From Strigamia acuminata (Eukaryota > Arthropoda > Chilopoda > Geophilomorpha > Linotaeniidae), in contig OX442314.1 of NCBI GenBank assembly GCA_949358305.1, forward strand, positions 10,285,060 through 10,349,059: a stretch of 64,000 nt of DNA, given 5' to 3'. The translations under genes and the position numbers were made by a program. The notes under the pieces were generated by a model, which searched no databases, was not told where the DNA came from, and was given only the letters and a program-made list of their open reading frames with translations. Below are positions 1 through 12,168 of this stretch, piece after piece (within the stretch, counting starts at the first letter, position 1; each line of letters starts with the position of its first letter).

Positions 1-2242
1 CAGCCGAAATTGAAGTCGGTGCCGTCGCGTTGGCGGTGGTTGGATCGCACCTGCGATTCTTTGACGTATAAATCGTACTGTCTGTCCTGCTCCATGGAAG
101 CCATGATTTGCTCGACTCGAGCGGGAATTTCGATCGATTCTGCGCACTCCATGCAACAAGCCCAGTGCTGGAACGGCACGCACGTGTTGCCCAGGTAAGG
201 GTTCTTAAATGTGAATACTTTGTAGCCTGGAAAAGGAAGAGGAATTAATTTACCGGGTTTAAGTGAATAATTAAAGATTTGATGTTAATCAGTGACGCAT
301 TAAGTGTTCAAAAGGTCCAGTTTTGCCTAAAGATGCATTTTCATTTCTAAAAAAGATATAGTTTGCCTAAAAATTCATTTTCACGTCTAAAAAAAACCAA
401 TTTTTACATAAAAATGCATTTTACACGTCTAAAAGAAGCCAATTTTTGCATAAAAATGCAGTTTCACATCTAAAAAAAGCCAATTTTTGCATAAAAATGC
501 ATTTTCACGTCTAAATAAGGCCCAGTTTTGCATAAAAATGCATTTTCACGTCTAAAAAAAGCCAGTTTTTACTTAAAAATGCATTTTACACGTCTAAAAG
601 AAGCCAATTTACGCATAAAAATGCATTTTCACGTCTAAAAGCAGCCAATATTTGCCTAAAAATGCATTTTTTTAGCGAAAAATTAATCGCAAGTTTTTTT
701 ATATTCAAACCTGCATTTTTTTCAATGATTATGACCTTTTTTCACCTAAAACGACCCCAGGTACGAAAATTTCATAATGCACCACTGAATTTAATCGGTC
801 GAATATTTTACCAGGTTCGTTTTGCAGTTTGGCGGTGTTACAATTCGCGCACAAATTGAAGTTTGAATACGAATCGGAAATATAATCCTTCAACATCTGC
901 GCTACTTCGATACACTCGAAGAAATTGACTTTCGACGCTATAACCGTCTTGGCGGCGAGGAATTGAAGGGAATGTGGAGCGATTAGGCATTGCTGGTGCG
1001 CCGAACTCTCGACAAACAGTATCCGATCGTTGACATCCGTGTGGTACCACATAAATGTCGCCTGAAATCACAAATTTCATTTTCGGCACAAATTTTAATT
1101 ATTTTTATTATTTCGTCGTTTCAACCTTGAAATAATTGTGGTTTCCATGGCGATGGACAGTCTGCAAACTGGGAATTTGGAGCAAAAAGCCTGGCAAAGC
1201 ATCGAGCAGATTGTTGTCCAGTAAAAGCGTGTTTAGTCGTGAGCAAAACGTGAGTGTAAACGGAATGGAATTGTTTTGCAATTTGTTATTGGTTAAAGCT
1301 AGGTGTTCCAGTTTCGTTAACCGGCCGATGTCGGGTGGGATTGTTTCTAGGTAATTGTATTTTAGAGACAGGTGGCGCACGTTGGGGCACTTGAATAACT
1401 GGAAATGGAATTTGAGGTTTAGATAGAATGTTTTGGGTATTGATTTTGTGTTTGTACTTCTCTTGGAAGAACGCCCACTTCACCGTATTGGAAAATACTG
1501 TCTAGATGGAGTTCAACGAAAGCGTACATGTTGAGGTATTTACTCAGCAAGGTTTCTGGAAAGAAGAAGTACAATTTATTTGTGCAATTTAGCGGACTGT
1601 GCACTTTTGGAACCTGTATTGCATTTTTTAACAGAAAAATTCTATTTTTCGTAAATTTTCACCTACGCACATGCATTTGAGCAGTTAAAAATTGTCCAAA
1701 AATCAATTTTATGCCAAAAAAGGTCAATTTTGAGCATAAATGCGCATTTGTACATTTAGAGGGATCCATTTTTCACCTAAATGCACGCAGGAAGGTAAAA
1801 ATTGTCCCTTTATCGAAAAAAATTCAAATTTTACTCTAAAAAGTACATTTTTGCACAAAAAAACTCCATTTGTTGCCCAAAAATGCATTTTCTATTGTGT
1901 CCTTTCTACCACAACTCAATCACACCTCCATTTCGTTTATAAGCGAGAACTTCTTGCGTCAATTCTCTTCTTACAAAATCCCAAAACCTGTCTTTTGTCT
2001 CTGATATTGTGATGGCAAGGTACCATAAATCCGGTGGAATTTCCTAGAAAAAAAAGCGAAATTTTACTACATCAAATTCAATCGAAACGGGTTTTGCTCG
2101 TGTGGTCGGACTGTGGTCTTACCCCGGCCGTGTACAGATGTTCGCCTTTCACGGCTCTTTCCTTCAATTCGTGCCACAATTTGACATTTTGCGTCACTTT
2201 TCTCAACAGCAGCAACTCATAGCAATGAAACACAACGCTCAT
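1..2242 (-). CDS. Leucine-rich repeat protein with Cys-rich C-terminus (partial, 3' end off the window)
   Basis: Multi-exon gene on the minus strand, running off the left edge. A first exon at 2123-2242 starts with ATG, encodes 40 residues and ends at a good donor (gtaaga). The clearest exon, about 1108-1400, encodes at least three leucine-rich repeats (HLSLKYNYLETIP, HLALTNNKLQ, TLLLDNNLLDALP). The next exon (about 805-1050) ends with a CxxC motif (LCANCNTAKL), and the exon at about 1-225 has another Cys cluster (WACCMEC). The layout, LRRs followed by a Cys-containing C-terminal region, recalls the LRRC28/LRRC58 type of small LRR protein, but I cannot assign an ortholog. LRR proteins of this kind are usually adaptors; no function is inferred here. 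The exon joins between about 1480 and 2050 did not resolve in phase, so an exon may be missed there. It is divergent from WDPCP. Confidence 0.6.
320..740. repeat. Tandem repeat of about 42 bp with TGCATTTT core
   Basis: About eight degenerate copies of a unit containing aaaaatgcattttcacgtc and taaaaaaagccaatttt lie inside an intron of the LRR gene. The same core (TGCATTTT next to A-runs) recurs at about 1640-1890, 9360-9780 and 58200-58325, so this is a dispersed family and not a local expansion only. Confidence 0.75.
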
Positions 2243-2683
2243 CGGACAACTTCTGATTTGTTATTCCACCTTTGTACTGCCGGGCATCATTTCAACAAAC
2301 CGTCAAAACCGCTTCTAATCGCTACGCCTTTCCTTTCGATTGCGAGTTAATATCGATCATACCACTGCTAATAGTCAGCAACGTTTGCTGTTTTTTATTA
2401 TGCTCGTCAGATGGCGAATAACGCTCGTTAGTAATTTTCCGTAATTGAATCGAATTAAAAATAAAGTATTATTAAATTAATTCTTTATTTCATGATTTAT
2501 GTAATACGGATATAAATGTTTTACATTTTAAGTTGATTAAAATCGATGGATTTGGTCGGGCCAAAATCAAAATGCCGAAGCCATGAAGCGTCGGAGCTGA
2601 CGTAACGAAAAGTTTGTTGTTTTTACGAGTTTACATGTCAAATTGATGTTACTTTTTGTGTTTTTACGTGTTAAAACAACACG
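2243..2683. promoter_or_regulatory. Divergent promoter between LRR gene and WDPCP
   Basis: This 441-bp spacer separates two start codons that point away from each other, so both promoters must lie in it or overlap it. It is AT-rich. I see no convincing TATA box or RFX X-box. The role is inferred from position alone. Confidence 0.45.
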
Positions 2684-5600
2684 ATGGCTTTTTTGTTAAC
2701 TACAATTCAATTTTGGACGTTAAAGTCTGCTTTGCAAATCAAAGGTGATTTTATTTGAGTTTGTTTATGATTTTTTTTTAAAAATAATATATTTTTATGG
2801 TTTGTTTCAGATTCGGATGTCGGTTGTGGCGCGTATCACGATAAAGGAGAAACTGGTTTAAAACACTTGAATTTTAACATATTTTTTAATGTTTAACGTG
2901 TTTTTTTTTTTCAGGGGATCAAGTTTATTACGAAGAAAAGAAGAATTACACGGAAAGCAGAGGATTTCTGTGGAATTTACCGAATAAACGACCGGAAAAA
3001 TTGCGAGATGCATTGAAGGAACTTGAGGAATTATTTACAACGAGTAGATGCTTACGCTTGGAATGGAAAAATCAGTTTACAATTCAATTGGTGTTCAGCA
3101 ATTCGATTTTTGTGTACATTTTCATCAACTCCGAAACTGGAGACATCGAGAAAATCTCGTTCGATAAATATCTCGTTGGGAAAATTCATTCGGATCATAT
3201 TGTAGACGGTAGAAATTTGTTTATCGATGTTGGGAAAATTTTAAATTGATTTGTTGATGTTTGTTTCAGTTGTATCGAGCTCCGATGGGATTATATTCTC
3301 GTACGTCGAGCCGAAATTGATCCGAATTCAATTTAATAAAAAGCCGTCGATGGAATTGAATAAGAAAATCGAAAAATTGAGCGCCGTTGATCCGAAAGTA
3401 TTGAAAAAAAATCGATATTTTATTCAATTTAATGTTAAAATAATTTTTTTTTAAATGAAATTAGGTGACAAGTTTGGATTTACTCGGTCCAACCGGTCGA
3501 CGATTGGAAAGAAAATTATCTAGGAGTTTTAATAACGATTTTGTGAATATCAGAAAAGAGATTTATTGATTTATTTTATTTTCATTTAATAATTTTCAGT
3601 TGCTCGTGTGGTGGCGCGTGTCAAACAACGAAGTGTGGCCGTGGACGCCACTGACCATCGAAAAAGAGCGCGCCAATCTGCAAGTTTATACGATTAATGG
3701 GTGAATTAATCGAATTAAATAAATTATTCAGTGTTTTTAATTCAAAAAATGCTTTTTTAGATCCAAAATCGAACTCGCTTGTTATTGTCGCACAGAAACC
3801 GAACCGTTAATGGCCAAGTTTAGCCAGTTACACACTCATCACATTGTTACGGTCGAGTTAAAATCGACTCACAAGGGTGAAATCTCCATCGAACGATGCA
3901 TTTACGAAGTTACGACGACCAAGGTTGAATTTTCGTTCGATTTTCGTGCGAAATGTAGTAAAAATTCGATTTATTTCAGTTGCAGAGAGTCGCGTGCACG
4001 TCCATTCCATTAAAAAGCAACGCGGTCTGCCAAGCACATAATTCCCAAGAAGACCGCTTACTATTAGGATGCGAAGATTGTTCACTCGTAAATTTATTCA
4101 TTTTTATTATTTTAATTTAATTTGATTTGATTTAATTAATTTCTTGAAGGTTTTATTCGACGATTATCGACAAGTGACGCAAACGACGAAATTAAATTTC
4201 GTAAATTCTAAATTGACTGGAAATTGAGACTTTTAATGGACGTTGTGATTGAATTCCAGGTACCGTCCATCATTTCGTGGCATCCTAACGACACAATAGC
4301 ACTCGTGGCGAGCGGTTACGGACATATTCAGTGCTTCGATCAATCGTTAAACAACATAAAATTGCAGATCTTATCGGAATACGAATCGACGCCTTCGCCA
4401 TATCTGGATTTAACTCATTATTTCCAGTAAATATTTAACATAATCGTCAAAAAATTAAAAAAATTAATAAAATCCTGTGTAGATATCAACCGACGTTGAC
4501 GAAAATCGTTTGGAATCCAACGCAAACAACTGCTACAGATCATTCGCCAATTGACCGAGCCATTTTAGTGTTCGATAGGTAGTAAAAATGAGAAAAAATT
4601 AATCTTTTTTTGTGTTTTTCACATTTTTGTATTTATTTTCAGGGGTTCGTTGGCGTGTTTACAGTTTGGATTGGGAGTTTTGAGCCACGGATGTCTCACG
4701 CCGGTCGAATTGATTTCGCATTATATTAAACACAGGCAGCTGGATGAAGCTGTTGGTTTGTTGAGCAGTTTAAATTGGAATACGGACAGCCAAACGTGTT
4801 TCTATTGCTTGACGTTCATCGTTAATCATCTGTTGCGGATGCCGTTTACGAGTGCGGTGGATGGTAATTGGATAATTGATTGGTTTTGACGGTTGATTGC
4901 GAGATGCGGTTGTTTTCAGCTCAATTGGAAGCTTCTCTCGGCTCGTTTTATGCACCGATACGTCCGTTGAATAAGGTGGTCATTCTGGAATATCGCGAAC
5001 GGCTCGGGAATTTGGCGAGGAAGTTTTTCCACCATCTTTTGAGACATGAGAAATTGGAAAAGGCGTCGTTATTAGCGGTTGATATTGGTTGCAGGGATTT
5101 ATTTCGAGTAATTGGGCACCTAAGAAAATTATTTTTTAATTATTTACTTTAAAAATGAATTTTTTGTATTTTTTCGCAGGATCTGTACTACATGGCGGTT
5201 GCTAAGGGCGACAATATTGTCGCCGAAGTTGCCTTGAGAAATGCCAAGGAACTGGAAGAGATGACCGTCACTTCCGGTGAATCAATATTTGTCTCCCTTT
5301 AAGTCGTATTCGTTAAATCGTCCAATTTTGACAGAGGAAAGTGGCGATTCTCACGACGACGAATCGGATGGAAAAAGCGAATGCTCCGATTCCTCATCCA
5401 GCAGTGTCTACAGCGACGTCAATCACAATCGAAAACAGCAACCGATTCTCGTTGCAAACGGCCAAAAACATCACCCAGTTCGTCAACAAGTGAACAGAGT
5501 ACCAAAAAAATTAATTAGTTACGAAGTAATCACATTTTTTGAAATTTCTGAATTTTTTTAAAGCAAATTCCGTCCGTACGATCGGCGACGATCGTCCCAA

Positions 5601-5875
5601 CTTCGGCCACTTCGTTGCATTTGCATTCAAATGGCGATGATTCATCCAGACAAAGTCAATTCCGTCCGTACACTCATTTAACTGCCACGGCCGATTTGTC
5701 GTTACTCAGTTTAAAACCGAGTATCGATCCGAACGAAGAGTTCGTCGACGGGTAAATAAAAATGTCGAAATTTTTATTTTTTGTGGAATTTTTTCATTAT
5801 TTTCTACTTTTAAACAGCGATTCCGAAGAAGAGGTGGCGGGGACAGTCAAAGTCGTCCATTTTGGTATCGTTTAA
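2684..5875 (+). CDS. WDPCP: WDPCP / fritz homolog, planar cell polarity and ciliogenesis effector
   Basis: About a dozen small exons encode a protein matching WDPCP (fritz), a member of the CPLANE complex, which recruits intraflagellar transport proteins to the basal body and acts in planar polarity. The ATG at 2684 starts MAFLLTTIQFWTLKSAL, like the vertebrate N-terminus. The most diagnostic block is at about 4640-5230: SSLNWNTD, IVNHLLRMPF, SFYAPIRPLN, RKFFHHLLRHEKLEKA and AVDIGCRDLF, which follow the family in order. Earlier exons carry the WD-like part (ISWHPNDTIALVASGYGHI). An acidic Ser-rich tail (DSHDDESDGKSE) follows from about 5330. The last exon ends with the stop at 5873-5875. It is convergent with MRPL48, whose stop is 110 bp away. 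A degenerate inverted copy of its final two exons lies at about 18247-18497. Confidence 0.92.
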
Positions 5876-5985
5876 AATGAAAACGAGGTTGTAGTGTTTA
5901 TATAATGGTTTTATATAGTTTTCTATGCATTTTTTTGTATTTTATCTATTTTTAAAATTTTTTTACGATAAAATCGGGTTTCTTA

Positions 5986-6713
5986 TTAAGTTTTGGTAAA
6001 TTTTTTCGGGTTTTCGTCACCCTCGATTTGTTTCTTCAAATCGATCAACTCTAAATCAGGTATGTAACGATTGTTGTCCAATTCCTCCGTGCTTTCGATG
6101 ATCTTCAATTGCACGCCGGCCGGTAGCGAGTTTTTGATCACTTCGATGAACGTCGGAGCCAGAATCGAAGTCAATTCGGATATCTGGAATGATAGAACAA
6201 TTAAATCGATGAATTTGTTAAATAAAATCATAAATATTTTGATTTTCCACACTTTAACGTTTCTTTCGTAGATGCTCAGTTTGTATTCCTGGTCTTGAGT
6301 TGTTGTTCCCGGCAAGTAACTGTGAACTACCAGCTTTTGCCCAGGCATGGGAAAACTAATAAAATAAATTCAAACTATTTTTAATTTTTTGTTAATTTTT
6401 TGTTAATGTTTTACGTTAATTTTACATTTCTTCAACATTGATGCCCAAATGCCGAGCAGTTTTCGCTACGTATGACGCATAATGTTCCAAAACTGTAAAA
6501 TCGTAGGCTTTAAGCTGCACATTTAACGTTGGATAAATAGGAAATTCGGGTTCCAGATACTGAAAAATAAAAAAAAATTGTTTTAAATTTTTAAAGTTTA
6601 CAATTTGAATTACAAACCTTTAGATATTCGGGCTCGTACAGCGAACCGTAAAACCGAGGAAACGTGATGTTTGTTTTAAATTGTTTTGTTAGAACGGTTA
6701 AAAATCGATTCAT
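5986..6713 (-). CDS. MRPL48: Mitochondrial ribosomal protein L48 (mL48)
   Basis: Four short exons on the minus strand. The ATG at 6713 starts MNRFLTVLTKQFKTN, a basic, hydroxylated stretch fitting a mitochondrial presequence. The core runs LNVQLKAYDFTVLEHYASYV, then YKLSIYERNVK, then APTFIEVIKNSLPAGVQLKI, the typical mL48 order (S10-like fold of the mitochondrial large ribosomal subunit). The C-terminus is acidic and ends at 5986. The product would act in the mitochondrial matrix as part of the 39S-type subunit. It is divergent from SAYSD1, with starts 211 bp apart, and convergent with WDPCP. Confidence 0.88.
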
Positions 6714-6924
6714 TTTTATTTGTATTTATTGAAAATATTGCTCCTTTTGCGCCGATAATCTCGAGACTTTTAATCGCCGTTGAAACTCGAGACAAATATC
6801 ACCGCCATTTTGATATTTCCCAGTTCAGGTTTCAATCCACTTTTCCAAATCCCCCATTCACAAGTCGCGTAGAAAAAGTACGTGACTCATGACGTTTAAG
6901 CCACCATTGTAACTACATGGGAAT
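6714..6924. promoter_or_regulatory. Divergent promoter between MRPL48 and SAYSD1-MOCS2A
   Basis: This 211-bp spacer lies between two outward start codons. It holds two direct copies of ctcgagac (6760-6767 and 6786-6793) and a YY1-like ccgccatttt just after them (about 6802-6811). An upstream ATG at 6917 in the leader of SAYSD1 is followed three codons later by a stop, so the start at 6925 is used instead. The promoter role is inferred from position. Confidence 0.5.
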
Positions 6925-7528
6925 ATGATTAAAGACGTGGAAAAACGACTCGCTGAATATCGTGCAAGTAAAATAACCAAACCAAAACCCCAAATCAAAG
7001 TTAACAGAAAAGAACCCGAACAAAATAGCAGTGAACAAGTACGTATAAAAATTAAATGTCGTAACACCAAAAAATAGAAAAAAAATATCAATGTATTTAA
7101 TTTTCCAATAGAATTCATCAGATAAAAGTGCGCCCATAGTGAAAGAAGAGCCTAAAACGGACGAAACGGACATTTCGGCGGCCGTAAGCAAACAAACACT
7201 CGAACAAACACCAACTACAACATCCGATACGACAAATTTTTCCGTTCTGGGTAAATATAAACGCGAAATCGACATTTTCGTCAACCTGCTCAAATTCGTG
7301 TTATGGCTCTTGCTCATGACCGTGTTTGTTGAAGTCGAATTCGGCGCCGTGTTTCTCATCTGCTCCATTTTTTACATCATTTTTCGCAATTTCCGAAGCG
7401 GCCCTAAAAAAGAAGGCGAGCCGAGCGCTTATTCAGTTTTCAATCCGAATTGCGAGGCCATCGACGGAACGTTAACCGCCGAACAGTTCGAGAGAGAACT
7501 CTTACGAGGTCCGAAATCGTTACAGTAA
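6925..7528 (+). CDS. SAYSD1: SAYSvFN domain-containing protein 1
   Basis: Two exons (6925-7038 and about 7112-7528). The first encodes a charged N-terminus (MIKDVEKRLAEYRASK) and ends at a gtacgt donor. The second encodes a Thr/Glu-rich linker, one or two hydrophobic segments (FVLWLLLMTVFVEVEFGAVF and FLICSIFYIIF) and the family signature EPSAYSVFNPNCEAIDG. In vertebrates this is a small membrane protein of the ER and vesicles, implicated in quality control at stalled translocons. The length of about 170 residues agrees with the family. The stop at 7526-7528 is only 2 nt from the start of MOCS2A on the same strand, which suggests one dicistronic transcript. Confidence 0.93.
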
Positions 7529-7530
7529 AA

Positions 7531-7797
7531 ATGGCGACGAATACGGTTGTGGTAAAACTCCTTTTTTTCGCCAAAGCGCGCGAATTGGTTGGTAAAATCG
7601 AAGATTCAATCAAAGTCAATTGCCACATGAGCGGGGGAGAAACTATGAAATTAATTTCAGAGCTATATCCAAATTTATCTGTTGTTTTGAGCAATTGTAT
7701 CCTGGCTCTTAACGAAGAATATGTTGCGAATGACGATCAATTGGAGCTGAAGAGTGGAGATGTGATTGCTATTATTCCTCCTTTGAGTGGAGGATAG
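7531..7797 (+). CDS. MOCS2A: Molybdopterin synthase small (sulfur carrier) subunit
   Basis: A single uninterrupted 88-codon frame, the same length as the human protein. It has the beta-grasp ubiquitin-like fold pattern (VKLLFFAKARELVG) and ends in the essential Gly-Gly (IIPPLSGG). MOCS3 activates this end to a thiocarboxylate, which supplies the dithiolene sulfurs of molybdopterin. No large subunit (MOCS2B) frame follows, although in vertebrates both are made from one bicistronic mRNA. Here the upstream partner is SAYSD1, separated by only two bases (taaaaATG, in which taa is the SAYSD1 stop). A polyadenylation signal aataaa lies at about 7841. Confidence 0.95.
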   Translation: MATNTVVVKLLFFAKARELVGKIEDSIKVNCHMSGGETMKLISELYPNLSVVLSNCILALNEEYVANDDQLELKSGDVIAIIPPLSGG

Positions 7798-7894
7798 GCT
7801 GATTTGGTTTTGTGTGTAAAATTGGATTTATTTTGTGGAAATAAAGTTGTATTCATTTATGTTTTTCTTTTTTTATTTAATTTAATTTATATTT

Positions 7895-10800
7895 TTAATT
7901 TGATTTTGGAGGAGGAGTTCGTGCAGATTCGACCATTTCAACGAGGTCTTGGTAATGGTCGACGGTTGATTTGTCGAAGTTCAGTGCGTTTATCTGAAAG
8001 ATTGGAAATAAATTTGAAGGTTTTAGACGATTTAGAGTTTAGACTCGGTAGGGGAACTACATATTGTGGGGGTTTTGGATAGGAAGGTAGATTTTCGGAG
8101 GAAATAAATAATTTTCCGGAAAAATGTTGACTTTTCAAGCATTTTTAGGGATGAATGTTGATTTTTCACAAATTTTCCGAGGTAAACATTAATTTTTCAT
8201 TAATTTTCCTGGAAGACTATCGATTTTTTATTAATTTTCCGGGACGAATATCGATTTTTCATTAATTTTCCGGGACGAATATCGATTTTTCATTAATTTT
8301 CCGGAAAGAATATTAATTTTTCATTAATTTTCCGGGAATACTATCGATTTGTCGTTAAATTTCCGGGAAAACTATCAATTTTCCGTTAATTTTCAGAGAA
8401 AACTATCGTTTTTTTATGTAATTTTCCGAGTAAACTATCATTTTTCATTAATTTTCCGGAAAAATTATCGATTTTTAATTAATTTTCCGGGAAAACTATC
8501 GATTTTTCGTTAATTTTTCGGCCTAAACGGTAATTTGACAACTGTTTGGTGAAAATATTGATTTCTCTTAAATGTAACGGATAATCCTTTAACTTTTTTT
8601 TTACAAATCTTCCGAAAAACCAATGATTTTATTGGAAAATTAATGATTTTTCTGCATTTTTCCATTATGGTTACGCCACCACATTAACCAACTAAACTTA
8701 CAATCGCCCCATACTCCTGGACATCGAAAATCAACTGCAGTCTAATTTTATCGTCATCACTCATCCCGATTATCGATCCAACAGCCGAACTACTCCCCTT
8801 TTCCCTCGCTTTTTTCAACCGACTCAAACTTTCCTCCATTTTCTTCACCGATGTCAGAACATTTGACGTCGCATTATAATACCTGAAACAAAAATCACCA
8901 ATTTCATTCCTCTAAATTTTCAATTTAAAATAAAATCTCATTTTACTGTTGCGTAACGTCAGCGAGAACTAACGACCCCCATTTTTCCTTCATTTCCGGG
9001 GATATAACTTGTTCCTGTTCTTTAAAAAACGACTCGAGTGGCGACAAAATGCTGCGCACGTAAGATGACGGTTTACTCGGAGCCTAAACGCGCAGAAGAT
9101 TATTAAAGTCTACAAAATATCGCCATAAAAATTCCGAATTCGAAATTACATCTTTATTTGTCCGCCTGTAGAGTCTGGGGATATCGCTGACTAGTTTCAA
9201 ATGGTTTCCACATTGAAGTGAAATATCTTTCGTCACATATCCTGTTAAATAAGGAACTTGTTCCGTCAAAGTATCTTGAAACTCTCCCATACTTTCTGTA
9301 AAAAATAAGAAATACACAAGAATAAATGAAAATTAACATCTAAACAGTGGCGCATTATCCTACACCTGGCAACACGAGACATTTATGCATGTTCTTGCAT
9401 GAATGAATTTAATTTTAGCCTAAAATATGCATTTTGGATATACAAATGTGTTTGGATATTCATAAATGCATTTTCAGCTTAACAAAAGTATTATTTTGTC
9501 TAAAAAATCTAATCTGTGTAAGAAAATGCATCTTTTGGGTCGGAAAATGTGTTTTTCATGTGAAAACACACCTTTTTGAGTCTAAAAATCTTTTTTTCGA
9601 ATTGAAAACTCATTTTTTGGGTCTAAAAATATATTTAATGATTTAAAAACACATTTGTTTTGTCTCAAAATCTATTTTTTAGTCTAAAATTGTAGTTTTT
9701 TAGTCTAAAATTGTAGTTTTTTGGACTAAAATTTTAGTTTTTTGGACTAAAATATCAGTTTTTTGTATTAATATGCGTGTTTAAAGCTATTGCAGCAACA
9801 GCCTCTCCATGCTACTCTCTGGGGCCCCAAAATACCACAATGCGCCACTGCAATATAAAATGTACCCGTTAAAACATGAACATCGCTGAAACCCAAACTT
9901 CGTAGTTGAGGAAGAACCGCGTCATCGCAGAAAGTGGACAACTAAATAAAACCGCAGCATTCTAAACCCGTTTCCAATAAATTTAAACGAGCAATTCATA
10001 CTTTCGGGCCTAAAACTCGGACATCGGAAATCAATAACACCACCACCGACACCGACACCGGCACAGATTTCGCAGCATCAGAATCCGTCACTGCATTTTC
10101 ATTCCCCGAATTTTCATCAGAGTCCGACTCGACGCGCTGCAACTGTACAAAATAACTATTTACCTTTAGACAAAACCAGAAAATTAACCAAATTTCAACT
10201 TTCAACACTCTTACCTCCGTTTTTACAACATTTCCTATCCAATTAACATAGCGAGACACCAATTGCAAACTCAACTTCCAAAACCGATGACACAACTGAT
10301 ATAAATAAATCTCCTGCGACCAACAAACATTCAAACATTGCCACAACGTGTGCGTTGAATTTAAATTAAAATCGCTTTTATTATCTAAAAATATAAGAAA
10401 AATATAGAAAACTTAGAAAACCAAAATTGTAAAACTGTCATGGCGGCCACTTACTTCCGGTATATGGATCCCAAGGAGTAGCTAAAGCGCTTTCCAATTT
10501 GACGGCGATGTTTTGGAACCTGGAGAAGACAAATTTCCATTTTATTTGTTAAATAACTTTTAAATGAAATATTCTCAACCTGATTTGAAAATAAATGGGT
10601 AAATTCCATTTGTTCATGAAATTGATGTAACTCTGATGCTCTCGTAACCGTTTGACGCTCGCTTGCGAGGCGCAGTGGATTTCGAATTTCTCTAAAAATT
10701 GCATCGTAGTTGTAAACCTCTGGAAATAAAACATGAAATTAGTCGACAAGAATATCCATAGAATCGTTTTTTAAATGTTAAATTACTTGGTGGAATTTGT

Positions 10801-12168
10801 CGGGGTTTGCAGGAGCGAATAAACAACTCAAGCGCACTTCGGTCGATTGCGCAAATTCGGGCCAGACGGCATTCACGAGGAAATCGTAGCCCTGAATGTA
10901 ATCCACGGTGCTAGAAAACACTTTAAATTAATTATTATTTAATTATTTAATTCGTTCCGGGTTACTTTTGGTTTCCCATCGTCGCTTCTTTCAATAATTC
11001 ACAATATTTGGGAATAAATTCCAAAATTTGGTCGTAAATTGCTCGTAAACTCGTCGAATTCATTTTCTCCTCCGAGATTATCTATAAAATAAAAGTTTTA
11101 ATTGAATTATTTTGTTTGATTAATTTTCCTACTTCGTCTATGAAAGGTTTAACGACATGTTTCCTGAATAAATTCTCAACTTCCTTCATTCTGTCGATTG
11201 TGGCGTGAATTCGAAGACACTGTCTGAGTTTTTCGATGTTTTTCTCTTTGATTCCGTCTAAAAACATCGTCTCTAAGCTGCTTTGAAGAACTTGGGTTAT
11301 GGAAACAATTCTCGGTTTGATTTCGTCCACAAACGCGTGTCCTTTGCTCTTCGTCACGTGGAAATGAAGTTGGTTGAATTCGACCGCGACTCTTTCCATT
11401 AAACTCCCATCGATTTCCCTGAAATAACCAACAAACGTTGCGCTAACAATTTCAAGTTATCGTTTATATTTATTAAATTTTTCACTTTGGTGCAGAAATG
11501 TCCGGATCGTTGTTTTCGATCCCTAATAACTCCTCGATTTTACTCACGCAAAACGAGATTTGGACGAGATGTTGTAAACTAACCTAGAAAATAGAAATTT
11601 AAATTTAAATTAAAACAAAAAGCAAACAAAAAATTAAACAAAATTCACTTTTTTATCACGAATTAATTTTTTCCTTTCCAATTTCTCATTTGCCTTGTTT
11701 ACAATTTCGTCCATATGATATTTAACGGTCTAATAAATAGATAGATAAATACATAAATAAATAAGTAAATGTTATTTTCGTTATTTTTGAGTGTACCAAT
11801 ATTTCTTCTTTGAGCTGTCCAATCGGCAGGATTAAATTATTAATCATTTTCTCTAAACCGATCAAGTTCGTCGATAAATTAACAAAATCGGCGTAATCCT
11901 TGTTAATTAATTCGATCATGGCGTTTTTCAAAACGATCAAGTATTTGTTTAAATCCTCTCGAACTGTTTCCAGCGGTACACTTTTACGACAGTCGTTGAC
12001 GAATTGATAAACGTTGAAATTATCCTGAAAATAAAAGGAAAAAAAAATCATCACAAAATCCAAATTAAATCGATATTAGCGAAACATTACCTTTAGAAAA
12101 TCATTTTTATTAAAACAAAGATTCGCTGGGCCGTTAGGCAACGGAATTTCGTCGGTAATTTCACTCAT
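7895..12168 (-). CDS. COG2: Conserved oligomeric Golgi complex subunit 2
   Basis: Many exons on the minus strand, start at 12166-12168. The first exons read LPNGPANLCFNKNDFLK, CRKSVPLETVREDLNKYL and INKDYADFVNLSTNLIGLEK, very close to COG2. Further exons give VAVEFNQLHFHVTKSKGH, QASVKRLREH followed by WNLPIYFQIR, and PRLYRRTNKD. The last two exons give MSDDDKIRLQL and INALNFDKSTVDHYQDLVE, with the stop at 7895-7897. COG2 belongs to lobe A of the COG tether, which acts in retrograde vesicle traffic within the Golgi and so in glycosylation. The final intron (about 8003-8697) is filled with a 31-bp minisatellite, and another intron with TGCATTTT repeats. It is convergent with MOCS2A, 97 bp between stops, and divergent from IFT43. 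Confidence 0.93.
8130..8560. repeat. 31-bp minisatellite in the last COG2 intron
   Basis: About twelve copies of a 31-bp unit built on tcgatttttcattaattttc followed by cgggaaaacta. Copies from 8215 to 8330 are nearly identical and the edges are more diverged. It lies wholly inside the intron between the last two COG2 exons. Confidence 0.85.
9360..9790. repeat. AT-rich degenerate repeat with TGCATTTT-like core in a COG2 intron
   Basis: Loose repeats such as aaaatgcatttt and, further on, tctaaaattgtagttttt (at least two near-exact copies around 9680-9725). It is related to the array at 320-740. No exon is visible in it. Confidence 0.6.

Noticed and set aside
320-740. CRISPR-like array
   Set aside because: Units are degenerate and contiguous without unique spacers, in an intron of an animal gene.
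7804-8082. MOCS2B or another cistron after MOCS2A
   Set aside because: The frame lacks any MOCS2B motif and overlaps the COG2 last exon on the other strand.
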